Under the pieces are notes generated by a model. It searched no databases, had not been told where the DNA came from, and saw only the letters and a list, made by a program, of their open reading frames with translations. The position numbers were made by a program, and so were the translations under genes. A stretch of DNA of 64,000 nt, taken from Apium graveolens. Taxonomy: Eukaryota; Streptophyta; Magnoliopsida; Apiales; Apiaceae. The stretch is taken from NCBI RefSeq assembly GCF_009905375.1, contig NC_133649.1, positions 225,639,275 through 225,703,274 on the forward strand. Direction: 5' to 3'. This document shows, piece by piece, positions 29,760 to 39,041 of the stretch. Within the stretch, counting starts at the first letter, position 1. Each line of letters starts with the position of its first letter.

Positions 29760-32700
29760 TCATTTTCTGATCTCTCTGATGTCAGGAGTTGTTCTGAGAT
29801 AGTTCTTCAACAAATATTTCTCAGCATATCTGAGTTCATCAATCATTCTCCTTTTGACATCTTTAAGCTCTGCAGTATCTTCACCAGTTTGAAAGATTGC
29901 AGCTCTGAGATCATTGATCTTTGCTTTTCTCAACTCCTGATCTAGTCTTATGACATAAGCTTTGTCAGACTCTAGATTGAATTCAAGTCCCTTAATACCA
30001 AGATATGTTCTGATCTGTGCAGTATTAGGCTTCATATCAACAATATCACCATTGTGATCTCTGTACTTTGGAACATATATGCTGTCAGACTTAACAGAAT
30101 AAAGCCTTTTTTGTCTCTGAATCTGTTCTTTTAAGTACTTTGCAGCAGTCTCTGTTATTCTGTCATCCACTTGAAGTAAGAAAAGTACATGCTCCAATTC
30201 TTCAAAATACTTCAATGGAATGGCATTTTGTCTTATATGATAAACCCTACCATCTGTCATGAAATACAACATGATGTATTCTTTCAAGTAGGTATGGTAA
30301 ACCATCTATACAGATTACAGTTGATTCAATCTCTCAGGAGTTGCTCCAATACCTGGTTCACTCAAGGAAGTTGGATCATTGGTAGTGTTGTGTACTCTTC
30401 TTTCATCAGCACTTCCCAATCCAGTTTTATCTCTAGCTTCCTTTCCAGTAACTACTCTTGCTTCAAAACCACTTGCAGTAGTCTTCAAAGATTGAGTCTG
30501 TTTTGCTTTAGTGAATCCTGGTAGGAGTGTCTTTGATCTATTTTCTGATATCAAGTTAACTTGAGCTCTGTCAAAGGTTACTTGCTTCTTCTGAATATCA
30601 GAACTTACAATTTCTTGACTCTGAACAACTTGAGCCATGTCAGAGGTTGTTTTAAGAACTTTTCTTGAAGTCAGAGCAAGATCATCTTTTTCATCAGTAA
30701 TTTCTTCTTCTTCAGGAGGTACATAAACCTTGATAGGTTCACCAAACTTTTCTTTACCCTTGGATCTTGGATCTATCTGTGGTTGTGATCTAGCCAACGT
30801 TGCTTCAGTATGTGTCCTTTCTTTGATTACAATGCCTTTGAGTTTTGGAAGTGACTTTTTACCAGAAGCTTCAGATTTAGATGTGACTTTCTCTGATTTA
30901 AGTCTGGCTTCTTCTTCCTTTAAACTTTCCAAGTCCATTCCTGGATTTTCTTGAAGAAATAACTGTCTTGACATTTCCTCATCAAGATCTAGAAGTTCAT
31001 TAGAACTTATCCTTTTACCAGCAGCATAACTTATTCTTTTCCCAGTATCAGAACTTGTCCTGTGACTAGCTTGTCTTGATATAAACCTTCTACCTTGACT
31101 ATGACCGCTACCCATTCCAGAGTATCCTTGATCATCATTTCCATCATCCTTTCCTTGCAGTGTCTTGTTAGTGTTGCATTTGGACTTAATTACCTTCTCC
31201 CCCTTTTTGGCATCAGCAGGTAGTAAAAGAGAGATAAGTAATTCCACTGAGGATTGGATTTCAGTAAGTTGCGATTGCTGAGAAGCTTGATTTGTCAGAA
31301 TGTCATCAATCTGAGCTTGTTGTTTCTCTTGAGTTTTCTCAATATAAGCAATTCTGTCAATGGTAGGTTGAAAGAACTTTTTCTTATCAATTTTCCAAAC
31401 TTGTTCTTGTTTGATAAAGTTCTCCTGAATCTTGTGTAGCTCTGCATGAGTAGTTGAATGAAGACCTTGTAGATGTTTAATACTCAATGCAGTGACTCTA
31501 AGCTGGGTTTTTAAATCATCAGAATTTAACATTTCATCAGCTTTAGTCAAGTGCTCAGCAAGATGTATTGCAGTTGGAACACATGAAACTGAGTTCCATT
31601 CCTTAGTCCACTCCTGACCTGCAGGAGTTTCACTCCAAGGTACTGGTGCATCCCCGATAACAAACTCCTTTACCAGTTCAGACTTAGGAAGAGTCTGTTG
31701 AGGAGTATGTCCTGAAGGACCTGCTTCATCAGCATCTACAGTTGGAGCAGCTTCACCAGTATCTCCAGCATTTGCAGCATCAGAACTTAAAGAATCAGTA
31801 TCTTCTGATAAGACAACAGTGTGAGTAGCAATGGAGGCTTCAGCATCCTTTAATTGCTGATCTGATACTAAGTTCTGATCAACAGCCATATCCTGATGCT
31901 CACCTAAAGTCTGATCATCAGCATCTTGATGCAGAGAAGGTGTTGTTGATAACTCTGGAGTTTGAACAGCATCAGTAACAGGTGTTGTGGAAGGATTATT
32001 TGCTGTTGGAGCTTCTAAGAGAAATACTTCAGACACAACCAAGTGTTGAACATCAATATCAGCACTTGTGCCTGGATCAACAAGAGACACAGATGGTGAG
32101 TTAGCCTTGTCAGATACAGCTTCCTGAGATGGAGTTGATGGAGAAGAAGTGACTGGAGCAAATTCCTTGTCTTGTGAGATCAGAGATTCCTGATCCCCTT
32201 CCTTAGCTGCTTCCTCTTCATCATCTGAAACTGGCCTTTGTGCCCTCTGTTTCTTGTACTTCCTTGTTGATTTGGATTCCTTGGGAGTTTCAGGAACTAT
32301 CATTCGTCTAAGCCTCTTGAGAAGCCTAGAACCCCCAATTTCAGAATCCTTTTGAGAAACCTCTTTCTCAGCTTCAGTAACAACAGGTTCTCTAGAAGAA
32401 ACCTGTTCCTCAGAATCAGATTCATCTCTCAATACAATCCTCCTTCTCTTTTGAGATGTTTGAGGAACATTCTTTGTCCTCTTTGGCTTGGAAGATGAAG
32501 GCTTCACAGTAGGTGCTGAAGATGAAGGTTGAGCAGTCTGTGAAGTGGAGAGATAGGATTTGAGATATGTTCTGAGGGTAGGTTGAGTAGAATGAGAGGT
32601 AGGTACTGAGGTTGATGGATTTTGGGTGTTTGGAGTTGGTTGGACATCAGAGTAAACAGATCTATAAGTATCAGGATCAGCATTTACCAGGATCTGTTTT

Positions 32701-33470
32701 ACAGACTTAGGAATCTGTAATGGTCTAACCACTTTTTTCTTAGTATCAGCATTTACCAGGTCCTTAAAGTATCATTTTGCAACCTTAAAAGGTGGGGTTT
32801 GAGTGCTGACTAAATGAGGTTCATCAGTACAGTAAGTGTAAATAAGTTGACAGAATCTAGCAAAATAAACAACATCTCGATCCTCTGTCATCCTATCCCC
32901 AATAAAACCAATTATTCCAGTTGCAAAATCAAAATGAGTTTGATGAATAATAGCATACCCTATGTGCTGACTCAGAATTGGGATAGCATCAAAATTTGAA
33001 CATTTGTTCCCAAAAGCTTTGGTGATGCAATCAAAGAAGAAACTCCATTCTCTTCTGATATTAGCCCGTTTCAACTGTCCAAGTTTCGTCAGACTCTTTT
33101 CATATCCCAATTCAGCCATTAACTCCCGAAGGGCTGAGTCCTCTGGAATGGAGAAAGTACAATCTTCTGGAAGATGTAAAACCCTGCGTACTGTACCAGG
33201 AGTGACTACAAAGGATGAATCACCCACTTGGAAGATAATACTGGGAGTTCCACGTTGACCACCATCATCAAAAAGTCCAGTCCTCCAAAACCTCAGAACT
33301 TGTTGGCTTGAAAAGAATTCAGGCTGTGTTAATGCATACCCAACCTCACTATATGCAAGAAGATCTTGCACAAAGTGCAATTCAGATGGAGCTTCAGTGT
33401 GATCAAGAACTGCAGCATAGTTGTTGGGGACAAACTTAGCTCCATCAATGATTAAATCCTTTGGTGCCAT
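29760..33470 (-). pseudogene. env-like ORF of the inner SIRE element (three in-frame stops)
   Basis: A single frame of 1236 codons starts with ATG at 33470 (MAPKDLIIDGAK). It is interrupted only by TGA near 32772, TAA near 30315 and TAG near 30306, and ends TPDIREIRK at 29760. The outer copy reads a sense codon (CGA, GAA, CAA) at each of these sites. Residues 1-233 form a folded-looking, Trp- and Phe-rich domain (EWSFFFDCITKAFGNKCSNF, GIIGFIGDRMTED). The middle is Ser/Pro/Glu/Asp-rich with RRRIVLRDESDSEEQ. A coiled-coil-like IEKTQEKQQAQIDDIL and a leucine stretch ELLISLLL follow, then a conserved C-terminal domain. I see no signal peptide and no clear membrane span, so the env-like label is positional. 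A TATA-like site and CT-rich leader lie upstream. Confidence 0.8.
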
Positions 33471-34166
33471 GTGAAAAAAAAATTGAGATTCAAGTATGCC
33501 TGTTAGGTGTTTGAGATAATGTCTGTATGAAAAACAACGTGAGAAAGAAAGAGAAAGAGAGTAAAAGTAAGGAGAGAGATAAAATATAAAGAAAATAAAA
33601 GATTAAAGAAATCTTCTCTCTGTTGTACTTATACTCTGAACAAAAATGTTACCGTTGGACACCTGTCAGACATGCAGTAATAACGGACAGTTACTGGGCT
33701 CGAGAAAACAGGAATCATTACTTACCCAGTTGCCTAGTTTCAAGGAAAAAACCGTTCCATTTATCAAGAGAAACAGTTTTAATTCAAAATTTAAACTGTT
33801 AGCACTGATTGAATTATTTTTCACTGCATCATTGATATTCTGAAAATACATCACATGAAAATGACCAAGATAAATTAGATAAGTAAGTGCTGAAAATGAA
33901 TCAGAACTTAATATAAAACAAAATTTATATGGTCATCAGAATATCAATCAGGATTTATCAACACAAGATAAAATAACTCAGAGACAAAATCTTGAAGTAA
34001 AAACAACTTTCATTAATATATCAAGACAATACATTTATGAAATGGAAATTACATCAATACTTATACAAGATTTTCCCTAAGCTTCTAATCCTAACATCAA
34101 CAGCCTTAGTCCTAGCTAAAAAGCCTGACAAAGCTGATGATGAAGAAAAACAGGAAGAAGACGAGA
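33471..34166 (-). other. leader of the env-like ORF and 3' tail of the ~90-codon ORF, inner copy
   Basis: On the minus strand the stretch after the small ORF (34166 to about 33970) looks like a plant 3'UTR, with TTGTATAAGTATTGATGTAATTTCC split by short words and ATATATTAATGAAAG. The stretch before 33470 is CT-rich (TTTACTCTCTTTCTCTTTC). Both parts are clearly alignable in the outer copy (56335-57059). Confidence 0.6.
33624..33637 (-). promoter_or_regulatory. TATA-like site upstream of the env-like ORF, inner copy
   Basis: CAGAGTATAAGTAC on the minus strand lies ~155 bp before the ATG at 33470, followed by a CT-rich leader. The outer copy keeps AAGTATAAGTA at the same place (56483-56497). Confidence 0.45.
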
Positions 34167-34442
34167 TTAAGTCATCTTCTTCTTCCTACTCTCGACAAAC
34201 AGAATGGCGAGTCGGATGATTCGCTCTTGCTGGCGGAGAGCTTCCAGCCTTTCCTCCTCCAATCGCTCCAGATGGCGATGGTAGTCCATATAGAAGAACA
34301 GAAGGTGTGTCAGTACCTCCTGTGGGACAGAGTCCCATATCTCCTTAGGAATGGCTGTGACATGCCATTCCTGCTGCCACTCGGCACAACTTAGCTCCAT
34401 ATTGAAGTTTTGGTAGTTCAAAAACATGTTGTATCTGACCAT
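34167..34442 (-). CDS. small accessory ORF between pol and env-like ORF, inner SIRE copy (91 codons, function unknown)
   Basis: ATG at 34442; product MVRYNMFLNYQNFNMELS through a Trp-containing middle (WQQEWHVTAIP, EIWDSVPQEVLTHLLFFY) to a charged helix (HRHLERLEEERLEALRQQ) and a basic end. The outer copy encodes the same protein at 57060-57329 with no gap and about 12 differences in 89 residues. The minus strand upstream has CCTATATAAGC ~80 bp before the ATG and a CT-rich leader; downstream is a conserved 3'UTR-like tail. An upstream in-frame ATG at 34622 would lie before the TATA box, so I prefer 34442. I recognise no domain; the C-terminal half may form a coiled coil. It is open in both copies while neighbouring ORFs have stops. 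Confidence 0.7.
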   Translation of the reverse strand: MVRYNMFLNYQNFNMELSCAEWQQEWHVTAIPKEIWDSVPQEVLTHLLFFYMDYHRHLERLEEERLEALRQQERIIRLAILFVESRKKKMT

Positions 34443-34516
34443 TGTGTTTTTGAAAGAAGAAGTATGAAGATAAGTGTGTGAGAAGAATTTGATGGAAAGA
34501 CTGATGTGAAGTGGCT

Positions 34517-34527
34517 GCTTATATAGG
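34517..34527 (-). promoter_or_regulatory. TATA box of the small accessory ORF, inner copy
   Basis: CCTATATAAGC on the minus strand, inside TTGCCTATATAAGCAGCC, 75-85 bp upstream of the ATG at 34442. The outer copy has TTGCCTATATAAACAAAC at the same distance. Confidence 0.65.
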
Positions 34528-35874
34528 CAAGAGAATGCCAGGAGACGCAAAGAAATTGAATGCTGATAGGTAGAATTAATTCTACCTCTTCTCCCTAGAC
34601 TTTGAAAATGAATAACATTCATTGGAAAGAGGAATCATGGTTTAAACCGCACAAGAAACAAGAAACAGTGGACTGTTCAAGTACGAATACCATTAATCCT
34701 AATCATAGTGACTATTAATCTTCCACTTCAACATATTCTAGTTCGAACTGAGACTGTTATCAAATTTTATTCACAGATAAGCCAAGTAAAGGATTAGACT
34801 GAGAAATTAGAACTTAGACCTATACCAGAACTTAACAGTCATCAGAACATAATTTCTTAACTCGAAAAAGAAATGCCCATCTTAGTAGATCCTCATACAA
34901 GTTCTGAGTTATAGACTTCAGAACTTAATCATCAGAACGTGTAACTAGAACTTGTCCTCAGAATTTGTGCAATAATGACACAATGACTGTTTATCTAAAA
35001 TAACATAGACCATTACAGAAATTTTCATCATTCAGATGGAGTGATTAGTGTGTGCATTAAGCTAAATAACAGACAAAGAGTAAAGTCTGATTCACTTCAG
35101 TACATCTTAGAAATAAGGCATAACTAAAATTTTACTAAAGAGCTGTCATTGTCCTGAAACCTACTGATGAATGAGTTCATGCTTGAGTCCACCTCAACTG
35201 TTTTGTGCTAATTTTATGCATCTTTTGAAATTCTATTTTACAGTGGCTTCTCAGTGTAAGTGATTCACGACTGTGTATCAGAATTTATGCTATTATCAGA
35301 GTATTTCTCCAGTAATCATAGAGTGTGAAAAGTCACCAAGAAAATATTTTGCTTTTCTAATACATATCTACTTAATACCAGTAATGCACTTGGGTCGTCC
35401 CTTCCATATTTTTACTCTAGATCTCAAAGGAGTACCTGATTTTATTCGTTGATCTTTTTGCTTTTCCTTTTGATAAGTGAGGTTTATCAGCACTTAGTAC
35501 ATTCAGCAGTTTTACTAGTATCAGAACTTAACAGATGAGTAGCATTATTCTAATTTATAACTTAGTAATAAGATATACAAAGTAAACTTAACTAAGCTCA
35601 ATTATCAGAATTTGCTAGTGTCATAGGGGTTCCACTGAAATAATTACTTCTTACATGGAATCATTTGTTTATTGAAGACTACTAGGTCAGTATCTAGCAC
35701 AGTTATCCTCATAGGATTGAATAGGTACTTGAACAGACATATCACTTATCAGAGTTTAGAAACATATATCAGACAACAGTTAGTACTTAAAGACATTTAT
35801 CAATAAAGCACAGAATACACAATGAGATTAATTCTGTAAATACTGAGCATAAAGTCTGATAACACAGAACAAGA
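34528..35874. other. non-coding spacer between pol and the small ORF, inner SIRE copy
   Basis: About 1.35 kb without coding. It is rich in the word ATCAGAACTTA and variants on the plus strand (for example 34827-34834, 34920-34927 and 35523-35530) and is alignable with 57414-58760 of the outer copy. Confidence 0.6.
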
Positions 35875-37500
35875 CTAAGCAGATTTAGAGAAAGAACCTG
35901 AAACCATTCCAAGTTCATTTACCAATCTTGTAAAAGTAGCTTCACACAGTGGTTTTGTGAAGATATCTGCTAGTTGTTGATCTGTGGGAACAAAATGCAA
36001 TTCTACTGTACCTTCATCCACATGTTCCCTGATGAAGTCGTACCTGATGCTGATGTGCTTTGTCATTGAGTGTTGAACTGGATTACCTGTCATAGCAATA
36101 GCACTTTGATTATCACAGTAAATAGGGATTTTGAAATATGTTAACCCATAATCCAGTAACTGATTCTTCATCCAAAGAATCTGTGCATAACAGCTTCCTG
36201 CAGCAATATACTCTGCTTCTGCAGTTGATGTGGAAATTGACTTTTGTTTCTTGCTGTACCAAGAAACCAATCTGCCTCCAAGAAATTGGCAGCTTCCACT
36301 TGTGCTTTTCCTGTCAATTTTGCAACCTGCAAAATCTGCATCTGAGTAACCTATTAATTTAAAATCTGATTCTCTAGGATACCATAATCCCAAAGCAGCT
36401 GTTCCTTTAAGATACTTAAAGATTCTTTTTACAGCTGTTAAGTGAGGTTCTCTTGGATCTGCTTGAAATCTTGCACAAAGACAAGTAGCATACATGATAT
36501 CAGGTCTACTAGCAGTTAGATAGAGTAGAGAGCCAATCATACCTCTGTAGTCAGTAATATCTATTGATTTACCGGTATCCTTATCCAGTTTTGTCGTAGT
36601 GGCCATTGGAGTGGATGCACTTGAACAATCTTGCATTCCAAATTTCTTCAGCAAGTTTCTGGTGTACTTGGTTTGACAAATAAAAGTGCCTTCCTCATTC
36701 TTCTTGACTTGAAGGCCCAGAAAATAGCTAAGTTCCCCCATCATACTCATCTGATATCTTGACTGCATTAGTTTGGCAAACTTTTTGCAAAGTTTGTCAT
36801 TTGTAGATCCAAAAATGATATCATCAACATAAATCTGGACCAGAAGTAAGTCCTTTCCATGGTTGAGGTAGAACAGTGTTTTGTCTATTGTCCCTCGGTT
36901 GAATCCACTTTCCAGAAGAAACTGAGCTAAAGTCTCATACCATGCTCTAGGAGCTTGCTTAAGTCCATAAAGTGCTTTGTCAAGCCTGTAGACATAATCT
37001 GGATGTTTGGTATCTACAAAACCTGGAGGTTGTTCAACATATACCTCCTCCTCCAATTCTCCATTGAGAAAAGCACTTTTCACATCCATTTGAAAGACAG
37101 TAAACTTTTTGTGAGCAGCATAAGCCAAGAATATCCTTATGGCTTCTAACCTAGCAAATGGTGCAAATGTTTCATCATAATCAATTCCCTCCTGTTGAGA
37201 ATATCCTTTTGCAACCAGCCTTGCCTTATTCCTTGTAATTATGCCATCACTGTCAGTTTTGTTTCTGAATACCCATTTTGTACCAACAACAGATCTATTC
37301 TTTGGTCTTGGCACTAGGGTCCAGACTTTGTTTCTTTCAAATTCATTCAACTCTTCCTGCATTGCTTGCACCCAATTAGCGTCTTGAAGAGCTTCTTCCA
37401 CTTTCTTTGGCTCAGTCTGAGAGAGAAAAGAATTGTAAAGACATTCATTTGAAGTACCTGTTCTAGTTCTGACACCTGCATCAGGATTTCCAATTATCAA
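35875..37500 (-). CDS. reverse transcriptase-RNase H part of the inner SIRE pol
   Basis: A 541-codon open frame without an ATG of its own (the first codon is TTG); it is the continuation of pol after a frameshift. The copia RT domain starts at [20 protein letters not shown] and has the active site [13 protein letters not shown] at about 36810-36850. The RNase H part shows [34 protein letters not shown] and [10 protein letters not shown]. The C-terminal tail ends [11 protein letters not shown] before TAG. It synthesises element cDNA and removes RNA template. The frame is intact to its end. The frameshift to integrase at about 37500-37580 goes with a deletion relative to the outer copy. Confidence 0.92.
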   Translation of the reverse strand: MIIGNPDAGVRTRTGTSNECLYNSFLSQTEPKKVEEALQDANWVQAMQEELNEFERNKVWTLVPRPKNRSVVGTKWVFRNKTDSDGIITRNKARLVAKGYSQQEGIDYDETFAPFARLEAIRIFLAYAAHKKFTVFQMDVKSAFLNGELEEEVYVEQPPGFVDTKHPDYVYRLDKALYGLKQAPRAWYETLAQFLLESGFNRGTIDKTLFYLNHGKDLLLVQIYVDDIIFGSTNDKLCKKFAKLMQSRYQMSMMGELSYFLGLQVKKNEEGTFICQTKYTRNLLKKFGMQDCSSASTPMATTTKLDKDTGKSIDITDYRGMIGSLLYLTASRPDIMYATCLCARFQADPREPHLTAVKRIFKYLKGTAALGLWYPRESDFKLIGYSDADFAGCKIDRKSTSGSCQFLGGRLVSWYSKKQKSISTSTAEAEYIAAGSCYAQILWMKNQLLDYGLTYFKIPIYCDNQSAIAMTGNPVQHSMTKHISIRYDFIREHVDEGTVELHFVPTDQQLADIFTKPLCEATFTRLVNELGMVSGSFSKSA

Positions 37501-39029
37501 ATCAGGTGTATGTGATTTTGTCCACTTCCTTGCAGATGGAAGGTTTTCTCTAGAACTGGATGCTCCCCCTGCATAGGTGCATCTTCTTTTGACGTAGTCT
37601 CCACAGTTTCAATAACATCAGAGTTTAATCCATCAGAGTTTACAGTATCAGGACTTAGACTATCAGGATTTTCTGCATCAGAATTTGAGTCTTCATTTTC
37701 AAATCTCAGCTGATCATGGTCAATGAAATCTTCAAGACCAGTAATCTTTTTGTCATCAAAAGAGACATTGATAGATTCCATGACCACTTTTGTTCTCAAA
37801 TTATAGACTCTGAAGGCTTTTGTGGAAAGTGGATATCCAACAAAGATTCCTTCATCAGCTTTTAGATCAAACTTTGATAGCTGTTCAGGATGAGTCTTGA
37901 GAACAAAACACTTGCATCCAAATACATGAAAATATTTCAGATTTGGCTTCTTTTTCTTCACCATCTCATATGGTGTTTTTCCATGCTTGTTAATGAGTGT
38001 TGTATTTTGAGTAAAACAAGCAGTCTGCACAGCTTCAGCCCAGAAATAGGTTGGAAGCTTTGCTTCTTCAAGCATTGTACGTGCAGCTTCAATGAGAGTT
38101 CTATTCTTCCTTTCAACAACTCCATTTTGCTGTGGAGTTCCAGGAGCAGAAAATTCCTGCTTTATTCCATGGCTTTTGCAGAACTCTTCCATTATCAAAT
38201 TCTTGAACTCCGTGCCATTATCACTCCTTAAAACTTTCACAGAATCTTTGACCATTTTATCCAGATGTTTGATATGATCAATCAAGGTTGATGCAGTTTC
38301 ACTTTTTGTATGCAAGAAATACACCCATGTGTATCTGGTGAACTCATCCACTATGACCAACGCATACTTCTTCTTTGCAATAGACATGACATTTACTGGA
38401 CCAAATAGATCAACATGTATTAGATGATAAGGCTCAAGAATTGATGATTCAGTCTTGCTCTTGAATGAAGATTTTCTTTGTTTGGTTTTCTGACATGAAT
38501 CACAAAGACCATCAGGAGCAAATACTGTGTTTGGCAATCCTCTCACAAGATCTTTCTTGACCAGTTCATTTATATTGTTGAAATTTAAATGAGAGAGTTT
38601 CTTATGCCAATTCCAGCTTTCTTCAATTGATGCTCTACTCATTAGACAGATTGCAGAACCATCAGTACTTGTTGAAAGCTTAGCTTCATAAATGTTACCA
38701 CACCTGTATCCTTTCAGAACAACTTTGCCTTTAGATTTACTCACAATTTCACAGTGTTCTTCAAAGAAATCAACATGATAACCTCTGTCACAGATTTGAC
38801 TTATACTCAGTAGGTTGTGTTTAAGTCCTGAGACTAGAGCTACTTGTTTAATTATGACATTTCCAAGATTGATATTGCCATATCCCAATGTTTTTCCAAT
38901 GTTGCCATCTCCATAAGAAATACTTGGGCCAGCTTTCTCCACAAAGTCTGATAGCAGGGCCTTATTTCCAGTCATATGTCCTGAACATCCACTGTCCAGA
39001 ACTAGAATATTTTTCATGTTGCCTTGCAA
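37497..39029 (-). CDS. protease and integrase part of the inner SIRE pol
   Basis: A 510-codon open frame in the same frame as gag but separated from it by TAG and TGA codons. The protease motif is [13 protein letters not shown] near the start. The pre-integrase zinc region has [12 protein letters not shown] and [12 protein letters not shown]. The integrase core has [16 protein letters not shown] and NGVVERKNR (Asp, Asp, Glu). The C-terminal part is Ser/Asp-rich ([15 protein letters not shown]) and ends out of frame at 37497. It would cleave the polyprotein and insert cDNA. No ATG fits the start (first codon TTG), so expression needs readthrough, splicing or a fusion to gag. Confidence 0.92.
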   Translation of the reverse strand: MQGNMKNILVLDSGCSGHMTGNKALLSDFVEKAGPSISYGDGNIGKTLGYGNINLGNVIIKQVALVSGLKHNLLSISQICDRGYHVDFFEEHCEIVSKSKGKVVLKGYRCGNIYEAKLSTSTDGSAICLMSRASIEESWNWHKKLSHLNFNNINELVKKDLVRGLPNTVFAPDGLCDSCQKTKQRKSSFKSKTESSILEPYHLIHVDLFGPVNVMSIAKKKYALVIVDEFTRYTWVYFLHTKSETASTLIDHIKHLDKMVKDSVKVLRSDNGTEFKNLIMEEFCKSHGIKQEFSAPGTPQQNGVVERKNRTLIEAARTMLEEAKLPTYFWAEAVQTACFTQNTTLINKHGKTPYEMVKKKKPNLKYFHVFGCKCFVLKTHPEQLSKFDLKADEGIFVGYPLSTKAFRVYNLRTKVVMESINVSFDDKKITGLEDFIDHDQLRFENEDSNSDAENPDSLSPDTVNSDGLNSDVIETVETTSKEDAPMQGEHPVLEKTFHLQGSGQNHIHLI

Positions 39030-39041
39030 TCACAAAGACCA

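Noticed and set aside
34167..34622. 151-codon version of the small SIRE ORF starting at 34622
   Set aside because: The extra 60 residues overlap the TATA box and leader, and the outer copy does not keep this extension.
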